This document shows, piece after piece, positions 10,673 through 22,969 of a stretch of 64,000 bases of DNA. The position numbers were made by a program, and so were the translations under genes. Below the pieces are notes generated by a model. The model saw only the letters and a list, made by a program, of their open reading frames with translations. It was not told the origin of the DNA and ran no database searches. Each line of letters starts with the position of its first letter. The stretch's first letter is position 1. This stretch comes from Jaltomata sinuosa (taxonomy: Eukaryota > Streptophyta > Magnoliopsida > Solanales > Solanaceae). Where the stretch lies: the NCBI GenBank assembly GCA_003996215.1, contig QJPP01000470.1, positions 82,855 through 146,854 of the forward strand, given 5' to 3'.

Positions 10673-11011
10673 ATAGGAAGTCGTAAAACCTCTAAAATTA
10701 GTTCATTTTACAACACACTTATTTTATCGACGTCCTGAAACAACCCCTTCACGTCAACCTCGATTTCGGGAGTTCTACGTACCCGAATTCAATTCTGAAA
10801 AGTCCCTCAGACTCCTCTATGTGTTACCTACAAGGAAAACTAGCTCAACACAAGATATCCAACCCAATCCTTACTGGGATTTCCCTAGACCATACCTGAC
10901 TCCTAAACCGGCCTAGCCTAGCCCATAATTTCAAACCCCCAAGCCCGGAGTTTTCTTATTCTAAAACTTGGCACAATTGGACTATCCGTAACGATGGACC
11001 TAGTTGTTACA

Positions 11012-11016
11012 TCTTT
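11012..11016. repeat. Target site duplication of element A, right copy
   Basis: TCTTT is identical to 1446-1450. Removing A and one copy restores continuity with the right LTR of B near 18120. Confidence 0.93.
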
Positions 11017-11424
11017 CGATTTGCTGATTGCATGAGTTACAAAATGATCCATTGTTCTGAATGACGGTGTGTGGTTTGACACGTGGTTTCTGGGCCTTAA
11101 TCTGAGGGTTCTTTGATAAGAAAACCACGGATGACAGGACGGACTGTGGTTCCAATCTACGGTCCGTGGTTCTATTCATGGTTTTGAGCTAGGAATCTAG
11201 CACCACTCTAATGACCAAGTCCATGAGTGACCAGGATGGTCCTTGGTTTCAAACCACGATCCTTAATATGACCCATAGACTAAAGGGGGACTAAGACTGG
11301 AGGTCAGACCACGGGTTAGATCACTAGTCGTGATCTTGACCGTGGTTTCTGAAAACTTGAAATTTTCTGTAATTTTTCCTGCTAAGTACAATACAGTATT
11401 TGGTTCAGATTCTGGGGTGTTACA
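11017..11424 (-). repeat. Left LTR of element B, second fragment
   Basis: It aligns with 18126-18553 and ends in GGTGTTACA like that LTR. It contains part of B's inverted-repeat cluster (AACCACGGA at 11123-11131 and TCCGTGGTT at 11163-11171). Confidence 0.9.
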
Positions 11425-11441
11425 ATATCTCCGCCTTGGTA

Positions 11442-11459
11442 TCATTTGTCCTCGAATGA
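11442..11459 (-). other. Stem-loop next to the 3' LTR of element B
   Basis: The minus strand reads TCATTCG, loop AGGA, then CAAATGA: a 7-bp stem with one C:A mismatch explained by a G to A change at a CpG. It lies 17 nt before the LTR edge. Confidence 0.75.
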
Positions 11460-11639
11460 AGACTAACAAGCTGAGTTTGGAGGGAGAGAGTTGCAATCTC
11501 TAACAACTGAGTTCTAAAAAGCATATTTCTAACTGAATCGAGTTTTATGGACATGAAAGCATGCTAGAGATACATGAATAACTAAGAAAACATGATACTG
11601 AGACTGAAATAAACATGAGTAAACTAGAAAATTGGAGAG

Positions 11640-12004
11640 GAACTCTTACCTCAAGCTGAAACTGGGTCGGAAAGAAAAAGGAGAGGGTACTTGGTCATCA
11701 TAGCTGCTTCTGCTTTTCAAGTAGCTTCCTTAACCGACTGATTCCTCCAAAGGACTTTCACTGAAGTGACCTCCTTGTTCCTTAGTCTACGCACCTGTCG
11801 GTCAAGGATCTGAACTTGGACCTCTTCATAAGAGTGACTCTCTTTCATGCCCACACTTTCTAGAGGCACAACTAAAGCTGGATCACCAATGCATTTCTTC
11901 AACAAGGATATATGGAAGACTGGGTGCACCGATGCTAAGTCTGCGGGCAACTCCAACTCATAATCCACTTTGCCAACTCTCCTCAAAATCCTGTAAGGAC
12001 CCAC
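11640..12004 (-). pseudogene. Integrase C-terminus and chromodomain-like module, element B
   Basis: A 95-residue open stretch (MGPYRILRRVGKVDYEL start) carries the GPY-type motif, HPVFHISLLKKC and a chromodomain-like tail with YEEVQVQILDRQVRRLRNKE and VKVLWRN, continuing to TKYP.LF near 11690. This is the characteristic end of Tekay/Del pol. It is preserved better than the integrase core of the same element. Confidence 0.88.
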
Positions 12005-13000
12005 ATATTTGGGACCAAGCTTTCCTTTCTAAAAAATCTCACCACCTTCTTCATGGGTGACACCTTCAGAAATACCCAATCATCAACCTCAAATTCTTGC
12101 TCTCTTCTCCTCACATCTGTATAGGACTTCTAATGACTTTGAGCTGCCTTCAACCTTTCTCTAATAAGTGAACCTTATCCATAGTCTCATGGGCTGAATC
12201 TGGGCCTATCAAAGCTGCTTCACCTACCTCAAACCAGCCTATAGGTGATCTACACCTCTGCCCAAAAGTGCCTCATACAGAGCCATCTGAATGCTAGAGT
12301 GAAAACTGTTATTATAGGCAAACTCTATAAGAGGTAAGTGATCATATCAATTACCTTTAAAGTTGATTACACAAGCTCTCAACATATCCTCTAAAGTCTG
12401 AATGGTACGCTTTACCTGACCATCTGTCTATGGGTGAAAGACTTTGCTAAGATTAACTTGAATAGCAAGACCCTTCTGAAATGATCTCCAAAATTGAGAT
12501 GTGAACTGAGTGCCCCTATCTGAGATGATGGATAAGGGAACTCCATGAAACCTGACTAATCATGGATGTACAGTTTGGCATAGTCCTTTGCTGAATTGGT
12601 AGTCTTGACAGCTAAGAAGTGGGTTAACTTAGTCACCCTTTCTACAATCAACCAAATAGAATCATACTTCCTGCGAGTACAACGTAAGCCTGTAATGAAG
12701 TCCATATTGATGACTTCCCACTTCCAAGTAGGAATGTCTATCTCCTGGGTCATACCACCTGGTCACTGATGTTCTACCTTCACTTGCGACAGTTGGGACC
12801 CTTAGCCATAAAATCAGCAATGTCCCTATTTATACCATTATACCAATAGACTTTTCATAGATAACGGTACATCTTGGTGGTGCCAAGATGTATGGAATAC
12901 CTGGAGCTATGAGCCTCTGTCAAAATTTGATACCTCAAATCACCTACATTAGGAATACATAGCTGACCCTGATAGCAGAGTACACCATCTCCCCCTTGGG
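12005..13000 (-). pseudogene. Integrase core remnant, element B
   Basis: Pieces seen include the zinc-finger start EAHSSRYSIHLGTTKMYR (about 12860-12930), PTWKWEVINMDFITGL (12690-12740) with the first catalytic Asp, SDRGTQFT (about 12510) with the second Asp intact, and GQVKRTIQTLEDM (12380-12420). In the last motif the catalytic Glu is Lys (codon 12410-12412). Multiple stops and frameshifts lie between 12000 and 12860. Confidence 0.85.
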
Positions 13001-13700
13001 AGAAGACCTCTACTCTCTGCAGCTGGACAACACCCTTTAGCTGAAGTAAGATAGGATCACCGTCTTGTTTTTCCTTCACCTCGGCTACTACTGAGGAATC
13101 TGACCCATTCTGAATAATGACATCACCTTCTGATGAATCTGTTAGGAGAAACCCTAATCGAGTAAGCCTGTGAACATCCTTGGCTAATTCCTTCTTTTTT
13201 TCCTCAACCTGTGACACAGTGCCCATGGACAACCTGCTAAGTGCATTAGCTACTATATTGGCCTTACCCGGACGGTAAAACACACTCATGTCATAGTCCT
13301 AGAAGAGCTCTAACCACCCTCTTTGATGAAGATTCAACTCCTTCTGCATGAATACATACTGAAGGCTCTTATGGTCACTAAACACATCTACATGGACACT
13401 ATACAAGTAGTGTCTCCAAATCTTCAAGGCAAAGACCACTGCTGCTAACTCAAGATCATAACTCGGCTAATTTTTCTCATAAATCTTAAGCTGTCTAGAG
13501 GTATAAGCAATGACCTTATTATGATGCATCAAAACACAACCTAAGCCAACTCTAGACGCATCACAATATACTACAAAACCATCTGAATTCTCTCGTAGAG
13601 TCAAAACTAGGGTTGTGGTCAATCTAGTTTTCAACTCTTGGAAGTTTCTCTCACAGTTATCTGACTACTAGAACTTAACCTTCTTCTGAGTCAACCTGGT
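13001..13700 (-). pseudogene. RNase H and RNase H/integrase linker, element B
   Basis: RNase H signatures are present with stops: YCDASRVGLGCVLMHH (about 13555-13600), LELAAVVFALKIWRHYL (13400-13460), FSDHKSLQ (about 13370), and the connector RPGKANIVANALSRLSMG at 13230-13280. The linker after it (13001-13230) is a long open, charged segment (EEKKKELAKD, VEVFSQGGDGVL) typical of this family. It is continuous with the RT upstream and the integrase downstream. Confidence 0.82.
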
Positions 13701-14642
13701 CAATGGAGAAGCTATGGACAAAACCTCCTCAATAAATCTCCTGTAGTAATCAGCCAAACCCAAAAACCTCCTGATGTCTATCGGAGAAGTGGGTCTAGGT
13801 CCATTCTTTACTGCCTCTATCTTCTAGGAGTCCACTCAAATACCCTTCTTAGACATTACATGACCCAGAAAGGTGACTGACTGCAACCAAAATGCACACT
13901 TACTGAACTTGGCGAATAACTGGCGATCCTTGAGAGTTTGCAACACCACTCTCAAATGATTAGCATGTTCCTTCTCACTCTATGAGTAGAATAGAATATC
14001 ATCTATAAAGACAATAACAAACATGTACAATTACTTCTTGAACACCATATTCATCACGTACATAAAAGTTGTAAGAGCATTCGTTAGTCCAAAAGACATA
14101 ACCACAAATTCATAGTGACCATATCGATTCCTAAAGTCCATCTTCGGAATGTCACACTCTCTAACTCTGAGTTGATGATAACCGAATCTGAGGTTGATCT
14201 TGGAGAAATAGTTGGCACCACGAAGCTGGTCAAACAAGTCATCAATCCTGGGGATGGGATACTTATTCTTGATTATGACCTTGTTCAACTGACGGTAGTC
14301 TATACACATCCTGAGAGAACCATCTTTCTTATGCACGAAAAGAACTGAAGCACCCCATAGTGAGATGTTAGGTTTGATGAAACCCTTATCTAGGAGGTCT
14401 TTGAGATGTTATCACTCCTTAAGCTCAGATGGAGCCATTCTGTAAGGAGGAATAGATATAGGTTGCGTATCTCGAAGAAGGTCTATCCTAAAGTCAATCT
14501 CCCGCTCAAGAGGGACTCCAGGCAGATCTTTAGAAAACACTTCTGGAAACTTACTAACTACCAGAACTGACTGGAAAGGTGAGGTTTTGGACTCAAAATC
14601 CTTAACCCGGACTATATGGTAGATGTAACCCTTTGGGATCAT
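13701..14642 (-). pseudogene. Reverse transcriptase remnant, element B
   Basis: Motifs run from FPEVFSKDLPGVPLEREIDF (about 14540) and PYRMAP (14430) through HKKDGSLRMCIDYRQLNKV (14280-14340), FSKINLRFGYHQLRV (about 14180-14220), MSFGLTNALTTF, FIDDILFYS (about 13990) to LADYYRRFIEE (13735). In FSKIN the motif A Asp is Asn, which by itself would abolish polymerisation. Stops occur near 14405, 14030 and 13975. Confidence 0.88.
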
Positions 14643-14726
14643 CTTTCTAGCTTTAAGGTAAAATATAAAATGACCTTTCGATATTGGAGGACTGCCCTGC
14701 CATTCTAAGACATGATCATTTGGAAA

Positions 14727-15095
14727 CTAAAATTTCATGACTCTGTTACTGTAGTCGACTGAGGCATAACAGGCGTGTAGAAAATCCATGCCAAGAATGA
14801 CATTGAAGTTGGTCATATCTAACTCTACTAATTCTGTTGAAGTGACTTTATAAAGGACTGAAATGGGGAAATCTTTATACACCCTCTCAGCTAGGACTAA
14901 CTCTCCAACTGGAGTGGAGACTAGGATAGGCTCTAGGAGTTTTTCAGGACTGACTCCAAATATACATGCAACATAAGGGGTTACAAAAGACAGTGAATCC
15001 CCTGGATCTAACAGAGCATAAATGTCAAGAGAGAAGATTGATAACATACTAGTGACTACGTCTGGTGAACTTTCCTGATCTTGGCGTGAAGACAT
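14727..15095 (-). pseudogene. Aspartic protease domain, element B
   Basis: A 122-residue open stretch has the active site ALLDPGDSLSFVT and the later motif FNVILGMDFL. The catalytic Asp is present. It is more divergent from A, D and E than those are from each other, supporting B as a separate Tekay-like family. Confidence 0.85.
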
Positions 15096-15099
15096 AGCA

Positions 15100-16241
15100 T
15101 AGAGACGGTTCTAACGCTGACTGCCACCTGTGCCAAAAGTAGTACCCTGCTGAGATGTGTGACCTGTTGGAGTTGCTGAAGTGGTAGACTGAGCTTTATT
15201 ACCTCCCTGTCCCTACAGGGCAAAGGGGCACTCCTTCAACCTATGGCTCAGCTGACCACACCCAAAACACCTCTCTCTACCAGTAAAACACTCACCTGAA
15301 TGATTTCTACCACACTTGGGGCAGACTGGAAAAATGCAATTACCTGAAATACTGCCTTGTGACTTAGATCCTGCTGTCCTCTTTTTCTGGTTCGATCGAG
15401 GTCTAGGAGACGGAGCACTAGCTGATGAAGGCGATGGGGCTGCAAACCTCTATTGAAACTATGAGCGATTTTCACTGCCCGACCTCTGCTGGGAATATTC
15501 ATAGTTGTCTTTCCTAGCCTTTTTGTTATCCCTAGCCATCTCCTTAAGATTATCTTTCTCAACCTGCTAGGCATGGGTCATTAGTCTAGATATATCCATA
15601 CCCTAATAACATAGCATTCCTGCACTCGTTTTCACCAAATTAGATACCACATACAAGAACATGCCCATTTGTTCCCTCAGATCGGCCATCATAGACGGGG
15701 AATACCTAGAAAGCTGAGTGAACTTCAACCCATATTCCTGGACTGATATCGATCCTGCCTCAAATTCATAAACTCTTGAGCCTTAGCCTCCCTCAACTTT
15801 CTCGGGAACAACCTGTCAAGAAAAGCTCCAGTAAAATAATCCCATGTCACAGGAGCTGCATTCACACCCCTGTTGTCCTTCCACCGAGTGAACCAAATAT
15901 GAGCCACATCCTTGAGTTGATAGGATTCTAACTCAACACTATCAGTACCAGTCATTTACATCACTCAAGAATCTTCTTGAGCTCATCAATGAAATTTTGT
16001 GGTCTTTACCAACCTTTGACCATAGAGACTCTGGCGGATTCATGCGAACAAAATCTCAAACCTCAGATGTAGCTGATCCACTATTTGGGTTTACAGGAAC
16101 TGGGGCCTGCTGATTATCCTGAATGGATACAGTCTGAGCCAATAACTGGATTTCATTATGGAACTCCACATTCGTAACCTCATGGTTTAGGGCTGGAAGG
16201 TTAGCGTTAGCATTGCGTTTGTTAGCTCTGCAAAGAGGCAT
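15100..16241 (-). pseudogene. Gag remnant, element B
   Basis: The start is MPLCRANKRNAN at 16241 (minus strand). A Gln/Asn-rich N-terminus ends at a stop at 16056. A capsid-like core follows with YQLKDVAHIWFTRW, FLDRLFPRKLREAKAQEF and FMNLRQ (15725-15955). Two zinc-knuckle motifs are visible at about 15230-15330: CPKCGRNHSGEC and CFGCGQLSHRLKEC. Two knuckles distinguish it from A and E, where one is seen. Frames are broken at about 15725 and 15590. Confidence 0.85.
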
Positions 16242-16431
16242 GATCTGAAATGCAAAATGAATGGATTAGAGAGGAGAAACTGAATTAAACTCCACCACAT
16301 GATAAAGATAATAAAAAAAGTGAAGTTTTTCTTAAAATACCTCATAGCCTCTCCCTCATAAGTGTGGCACGCTTCACACCCATGAAAGAGACTCTACTTA
16401 GTATGACTTTCAGACACCCTAGGACTCTTGA

Positions 16432-16444
16432 ACCTTTTGATACC
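16432..16444 (-). other. Primer binding site of element B
   Basis: The minus strand has TGGTATCAAAAGG a few nt inside the LTR. It keeps the TGGTATCA core of the tRNA-Met type site but differs after it (AAAGG instead of GAGCC). Confidence 0.7.
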
Positions 16445-16449
16445 AGGTT

Positions 16450-18553
16450 TGTCATTCCCCCAGGATAGCCTCTAGACGTAATACGGGACTTAGGATCACA
16501 AATGACCCCAAGCTAATCCTGAATCTGGCATATCACAAGCATGTTGAAATAACTCTAAACAAGCGGAAACATAACTGAACAAAGCATATAATTTAAAAAG
16601 AATTAAATGGAGAATATTTGAATAATTAACTGTCTGAAAAGCAGAAAGACCCAAATAAACTGAGTCTGACTCTATATATGAAAGCCTCTAGTACTGATGA
16701 GTTTCTGGGACAAGCCCCCAGCTAACTCTAAATTCTGAAAATAAGAACAAACTGACTAACTCAAAAATCATGTAAAGTTATGTCCTCGGATGATAAAGAC
16801 TCACCACTGACTATCGCTGATATGGCATCGGAGCGAGCTAATCATGAGGCTGAAGCTGAGAACCTAAACCTGCATCATGATCGAATGCAACACATAGAGT
16901 ATGCGTCAGTACTTTGGATGTACTTAGCATGAGAGATATACAAAGCTGACTGAATATGTAACCATGCTAAAATACTGATAAAGTGTTTAATTGAACTAAA
17001 CTATAATACATAGGTCCCAATATATAATCATGCATAAAAAACTGAAATGCTAGGGTTAACTGAAAACATACTTAAAGTTGAGAATAAACATAAACTGAGG
17101 GCCTGTAGTACTTTATTAAATCTAATACTGTGGGAGAGTCTATTGACTGACATAAACCACGTGAGCTAAATGTGAAGTCCGATGTATACACCCCATCGAG
17201 AGGACCCAACATACCTAGCCAGGGTATAAAGGCATGGCTGATGTGATCACTAGTTCTGAGGCCCAACCGAGGCGCTAAATAACCTATGGTGGCACGTAGT
17301 TTTGGGACTTGAGGGTACGCTAAACCCTAGTCTAACTCGGTGCTAAATACTACTCCCAAAATAAATATTAATATCTCATTTAAAACTAAAGTCCTGAATT
17401 TCCGAGACAGAACTAAACTGGTCTAAAAATATTACATTTTTAAAATACTGTAGTAACCTAAAAATCTGACTGGGTTCTTGTTTTTTTTACTCCAAATTTG
17501 TAGTCTAGGTTAAATCTTGAAGAAGAGCTAACACTTTAGAAAAATAATATAATTTAGGGCTAAGTCCTTGATTTCTCAAAACCTTTTAAAAATTCATGCA
17601 AAGCATTGAAAACATGATATAATTCATTTACACAGATAAAACCATATACTAAGCATGAGAATTTGACTCTATAAAGATTTGCATAAGAAGGTAAAAACCC
17701 TAGTTTCTAGATTCACAATAATTATTGTAAAAGTTTGAGAATCTTGGGCATAAAGGCGGACTAATCCCTTATTGAATTCTCACATACCTGGTGGACGATA
17801 ATCCCTGAAGAGAAATCTGAAATTGAAGCTTGGAGGAGAAGCTCTAGGTTTGAACTTTGGAGAAGAACACTCTTTTCTAACTTGAGAGAAGGAATGAGGA
17901 GAACAAATGTGTTTTGGATGTTTTGACTTAATAAAATAAGCCTAAGATTATTTATAGACGGAGATAATTTAAGAAGGAAAGGTCAAAAATACCCTTAGAA
18001 TTTAATTTAAAAGCTTCTAGAAATTCTCAAAACATCGAACCACGGGTTGGTCGACGGACAGTAGATCTGAACGACGGACCGTTGACTGATCCGTGGTTTT
18101 GTCCTTAAGTTTTTAGGGGTATTTTGATCTGCTGATTCCACGAGCTACTGGATATACCGTGATTCTGAATGATGGTTCGTGGTTTGACTCATAGTTTTTG
18201 GGCCTTAAGCTGAGGGTTCTCTGATCAAAAGGAACCACAGATGACAGGACAGACCGTGGTTCCAAACTACGGTCCGTGGTTCCATTCATGGTTCTGAGGT
18301 AGGAAACTGGCACCTCTCTCATGATCAAGTCCACGACTACAGGATGGTCTATGGTTTCAATGAACAGTCCATGATGTTACCCATAGACTGAAGGGGGGAC
18401 CAATAGTTGAGGTCAGACCACAGGTCAGATCAGGGGTCGTGGTTCTAAACTACGGTCCGTGATCTTGATTGTGGCTTCTAGAAACTTGAAATTTTTCATA
18501 ATATTTCCTGCTAAGTACATTATAGTAGTTGGTTCAGATTCTGAGGTGTTACA
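16450..18553 (-). repeat. Right (5') LTR of element B
   Basis: This 2104-bp LTR runs from TGTCATTCCCC to GGTGTTACA on the plus strand. It contains an inverted-repeat cluster around 18035-18480 and a TATA-like box at 17948-17956. It is the complete version of the split, truncated left LTR. Confidence 0.9.
17948..18480 (-). promoter_or_regulatory. Inverted-repeat cluster and TATA box in B right LTR
   Basis: In element orientation, many copies of CCACGG/CCGTGG and ACGGTCCGT type arms (about 18480 down to 18035) are followed about 75 bp later by CTATAAATAA (17956-17948). U3 position and TATA sequence suggest the promoter; the function of the repeats is unknown. Confidence 0.6.
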
Positions 18554-20077
18554 ATAGGCTTGGGACTCCACATGAAAGAAACCTACAATAGTAACAAATG
18601 TTGCTTTCAAGTAGCATATAATCCCTTTATAGAAGGAACATGTGACTCTAGGTCGTGCCTTGATGGCGAAAGAGGTTTTAACTTGATATATCTTACTTCG
18701 ATACTCTCTCTCTTATGTAGTGTCATTAGTTCCCTTCAAAACACTTATTATCTATAATACATAATATGCAATAGTATAAGCAACTAACCAAGAATTATGA
18801 TGAGGTTAGAAAGACAATAATAGCTTACAAGCGACAAGCTTAGCAAATAAGATAAATAAATGGTGTATCGCTACACCTTTCTCTTTTTCCCTTTACCAAC
18901 TGAACTATGACCACCTACAAGGTCAATATTAATCCCTCCATCCTTGATTTAAAATATACAACCCATTACATATTCCAAACAAGGTCATAAACTTGAACCC
19001 TCGACTTCCAAATACCACCTCGGGAGTTCTTTATCTAGTGACGTTAAATGCCCCTTTAAGCTCGTAAATTAAGTTGGGAGAGAAGTATAACATTTATATA
19101 TTAATAGGAAGCCTATGAACATGTAAATAATATTCTCAATCCATTTAGGCATTTCATCAAACACTTGAGGAGCGACAAGCTTGCAATAGCCATAAAAATT
19201 ATATTTTCTATACCTAGCCTCCCTTTTTATCGCAGCAAGCTTACTGCATCAATACAAAACCATATACCCCTCATTTAGTCAAAAACACCATCAATATAAC
19301 CCTCTACAGACTCCCAAATCACCAAGTATACCAATTACAATGGGAAAAATATAGACTCCCGGGTTTCTATCACCATTCAGTGAGTCCTACTCATAAATTA
19401 TACTTAAAACAACTCTTAGAGTAATGTGTATGGGGATAGAAGAGTAGTCATACCTTTATCAATAAAAATTCAATCTTTGCACTCTTTTAATCTTTAAGAA
19501 CAACACCTTTTCCTTCAAAAAAATACTTGGCTAAGTATAATTTTATGATCTATGATGAAAAATACACTTGATCCTTGAAGGAATCAACTTACCTTAGGCT
19601 AGAGAGAGATGGAGATGAAGGAGAACTGAAGATAGCTAATTAGAAACATGCTCTTTATGTTCTGATAGATATGGGAAATGAAATTTCAAAATTTTATTAT
19701 AAAAATACAACTTTGAGCCGACTTTTACCCAAGGTTGCCTCATGTGCTGCAGTGATTAGGCAATGCGCATGTCTGTAGTAAGATATTCATAACCTTTTTA
19801 CTCCAAAATTATATAGATGAGGTTTTTATGTTATAAATTAGACTCAAATATCTTTAATTTGGTATATCATATGACCTATATCTCCTTGTATATTGGAAGA
19901 CATACATATTACAAGTCAGATCATATACAAGCTTGTTTGAAATAGTCTGCCGTAGTGAATCATTCAGCTTGACCTCTTATTTCAAGTCTCCCTTTAGTAT
20001 CTAACATTGGTCTAGCACTTCAAATGACTTAATATAAGTGTCACTTTAAATAATTATTCATTTACAATCTTATCCTC
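18554..20077. other. AT-rich unassigned region between elements B and C
   Basis: No protein motif, terminal repeat or RNA gene could be supported. The 5' LTR and most of gag of the following copia element would be expected here, but no match to its 3' LTR (23393-23589) is visible, so the copia copy seems truncated. The region may be old host intergenic DNA or decayed repeats. Confidence 0.4.
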
Positions 20078-20586
20078 TTGGTTCATACTAATTCCTTGGA
20101 ATTTATGAGTTGCACGCGTATCTTAAGTTCGAAGCATTACATTGCAATGCCTCCTAGATTTATACCTGAGCAGTATGAACAGATATGCAAGATGCTAAAT
20201 CAGCAGAATCAAACTATTCCTCTATCCAACTCTGTAAACATGTCAGGTAATAGTAGTGCCCTATTGGTTAGCAATAGACCTCTTGTATGGATGATTGACA
20301 TAGGGGCTACCAATCACATTACTGCATATATTGAACTTCAGAACAAAGAATCAACATCTGAGACTGTGAATCAAAGAAAGTTGTGTTCCCAAATGGTGAT
20401 GTGTCATATGTAACACGCAGTAGATCTAGTACTATATATGATAATAGTAACATATTAAATGTGTTTCATCTTCCTCAATTTAAGTACAATTTACTGTCAA
20501 TGTCCAAAGCCACCAGACAACTTAAATGTTGTGCTACATTTTTAATAAGTTTTGTGTTGTTCAGGATCTGTTCAATGGGAAGGTGA
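20078..20586 (+). pseudogene. Gag tail and protease, element C
   Basis: The segment contains IPEQYEQICKMLNQ, common just before the protease in copia polyproteins. It is followed by VWMIDIGATNHIT, the protease active site (usual form D[ST]GA), and FHLPQFKYNLLSMSK, a motif typical of the end of the copia protease region. There is a frame change near 20383-20410. The protease processes gag-pol. Confidence 0.8.
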
Positions 20587-21640
20587 AGGGAATTGGTAGA
20601 AAAAGAGATGTCTTATACTTTCTATTGAATCAAAGACTATCTACATATAGGAGAGCAGGATGTGATTTCTCAACTAAAAACTTCAATATTATAGTCATAA
20701 ATATCACTTGTATAGAAATATGGCATAAGAGACTTGGCCATGCTCCTTTCAAGATTATTTATCAATTTTTTCCTACTCAAAAGAGTCTTATAGTTGAGAG
20801 TATGAATAAATGCATTATTTGTTCATGTGCTAGACAAACTAGATTACCTTTCTCTGTTAGGGTCACTACTAGTCTAAGTACTTTTGATTTAGTTCATATG
20901 TATCTTTCAAGACCTTACAAGATTCCCACATGTGATGGTCATAAGTGCCTTTTTACTGTTGTGGATGACTTCACAAGAATTACATAGATATTCTTACTGA
21001 AACTAAATTCTGAGATGTTATTGTTCTTCTTAAGAATTTTCTTTCATATGTTCAAAATCAATTTAACACATGCATAAATATCAAAAGAACTAATAATGAA
21101 ACTGAATTTATAAATAGCATGTGTACTGAATTATTTTCTAACCTAGGAGTGATACATCAAACATTTTGCTCTTATACACCTCAATAAAATGGTGTAGCTG
21201 AAAGAAAATATAGACACTTCTTAGAGATGACAAGACCAATTAGATTCCAAGTTAATATCCCTTTAAAATTATGGGGACGCTGTGTCAAGGCTGTAACATA
21301 CTTAATAAATAGAATTTCCTCTTTTCTATTGAGAAAATGACTCCTTATGAAAATTATACAATAGAAAACTATCTATTGATCACATAAGAGTTCTAGGGTG
21401 TATGTGTCATGTTGACAATAGTACACTAACTAGATAAACTTATGCCTAGATCAAGAGAAGCTATCCATATGAGCTATTCAGAAACAAAGAAAGGCTACAT
21501 TCTATTTGTTCTTACTTATAAGAGCTTTTTTGTGAATATGGATGTCATATTAAGGGAAGATATATTTCCTTTTAAAACAAGCACATCTCAGGCACCACAA
21601 TCAGTATTTTCACTACTGATCAAGAAATAGTAGATGAAGC
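20587..21640 (+). pseudogene. GAG-pre-integrase and integrase, element C
   Basis: WHKRLGHAPFKII (about 20730) is the zinc-finger start, with CIICSCARQTRLPF (20810) as its CC half. The core begins DLVHMYLSRPYKI and FTVVDDFTR (about 20890-20980). The second catalytic site reads RTNNETEF (about 21090), where copia elements normally have an Asp-Asn pair, so the Asp appears to be Asn. NGVAERKYRHFLEM (about 21190-21230) keeps the catalytic Glu. Stops are at 20984, 21187 and elsewhere. Confidence 0.82.
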
Positions 21641-22015
21641 ATCCAAGCCTACAACGGTGGAAACTTATATGACACCTACACAAGATCAACAACATGTGAC
21701 TGACTTTCAAGTAGTTCAACCTAAACTACAACTACCTACAAGAAACTCTGTGCCTCATATTGCAACAACCAGTACACGTACTAGCATACAACCTACAAAT
21801 GTGCAGAGAAAATCCACTAGAGGCAAACATCCTTCAGGATGGATGAAATATTTTATGTCATTAAGTGTTAATGACAATGTCCCCTATCCCTATCAAACTA
21901 CATGTCTTATGTTGGTTTGTATGCTAAATATTAGTGCTATTTATCAGCTTTCTCTAATATTATTGAACCTACCTCTTATGAAGAAGCTATCAAGGACCCC
22001 AAGTGGGTAGAAGTA

Positions 22016-22850
22016 ATGCAAATTAAGGTAGTAGCTCTTGAAAATAATAGCACATGGCAGGTGGTAACACTACCTCAAGGCAAGAAACCAATTGGTTACA
22101 AATGGATATATAAAGTCAAGTATAAAGCCTCAAGGGAGATGAAAAGATTCAAAACAAGATTGGTAGCAAAGGAATACAGTCAAAAAGAAAGAATCTACTA
22201 TCAAGAAATATTCAATCAAGTTGTTAAAGTGGTCACTCTCAGAACTGTATTGGCTATTGCATCCTCTAGACAATGGAACATTCACTAAATAGATGTATTT
22301 AATGCATTCCTACAAGAAGATTTGGAGGATGAGATTTATATAAAATGTTCACAAGGATTTCAAAGTCAGGGAGAGAATAAAAAAGTGTGTAAATTTTTAA
22401 AATCCTTGTATGGATTGAAACAAGTACCAAGATAATTATGGAATGCAAAATTATCTAAAGCTTTCATTAGTTATGCTTTTAGACGGAGTCAATATGATCA
22501 CTCCTTGTACATAAAAGAATTATGTGATGATATAATCATAGTACTAGTCTATGTTGATGACATACTTGTAACTAGATACAAACTTGATCAGATCATGGAA
22601 ATCAAAGTTGCAATACACAAGTCATTCATGCTGAATAATCTAGGGGAGTTGAAGTACTTTCTAGGCATTGAGTTTGCAAGGTCCAAATAAGGAATTATCA
22701 TGTATCAAAGAAAATATGCTCTTGAACTAATCTTGAGAACTAGACTCAGTTATGCCAAACCATCTGCTACACTTATAGACACTACTATGAAATTGATAAC
22801 TAAGAAGTATGATCAACATATCAAAGAAGCTAAATAATCAGATGATGAAG
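22016..22850 (+). pseudogene. Reverse transcriptase remnant, element C
   Basis: The motifs are GYKWIYKVKYKA, FKTRLVAKEYSQ, QVVKVVTLRTVLAIASS, IDVFNAFLQEDL (22290), LKSLYGLKQVPR (22410), the catalytic VYVDDILVT (22550) and LGELKYFLGIEFARS (22650). Both catalytic Asp residues of YVDD are intact. Stops interrupt at about 22288, 22434 and 22689. Confidence 0.88.
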
Positions 22851-22969
22851 TATTAGCTGATCAAGGGAGTGTATCAAAGGTTAATAGGCAAGCTATTATA
22901 CCTTACTGTAACAAGACCATGCATAACTTACAATTTGTAGACTCTGAGTCAATTCCTACAACAATCATA

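Larger units (their letters stand above)
1451..11011 (-). mobile_element. Element A: full-length Tekay-like Ty3/gypsy retrotransposon
   Basis: The element is 9561 bp with LTRs at 1451-3651 and 8849-11011, both bounded by TG and CA, and flanked by TCTTT. The minus strand carries a tRNA-Met type primer site next to the right LTR, then gag, protease, RT, RNase H, integrase and a chromodomain-like tail. It is the same family as element D and the solo LTR at 38284-40737. It has many stops, and two integrase catalytic residues have changed. It is inserted in the left LTR of element B. Confidence 0.95.
8849..11011 (-). repeat. Right (5') LTR of element A
   Basis: This 2163-bp LTR begins TGTCACGACC and ends TTGTTACA, followed by the TSD TCTTT at 11012-11016. 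It differs from the left LTR by substitutions and by indels, notably in the palindrome cluster and around 10260-10300. Divergence between the pair indicates an old insertion. Confidence 0.95.
771..18553 (-). mobile_element. Element B: Ty3/gypsy Tekay-like retrotransposon, interrupted by element A
   Basis: The right (5') LTR is 16450-18553. The left (3') LTR survives as 771-1450 plus 11017-11424; the two parts abut perfectly in the right LTR around 18110-18125. The internal region 11425-16449 encodes, on the minus strand, gag with two zinc knuckles, protease, RT, RNase H, integrase and a chromodomain-like C-terminus. The outer ~1 kb of the left LTR (equivalent of 16450-17446) is missing. Every ORF carries stops or frameshifts, so this copy is dead. 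It predates element A, which lies inside its LTR. Confidence 0.9.
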
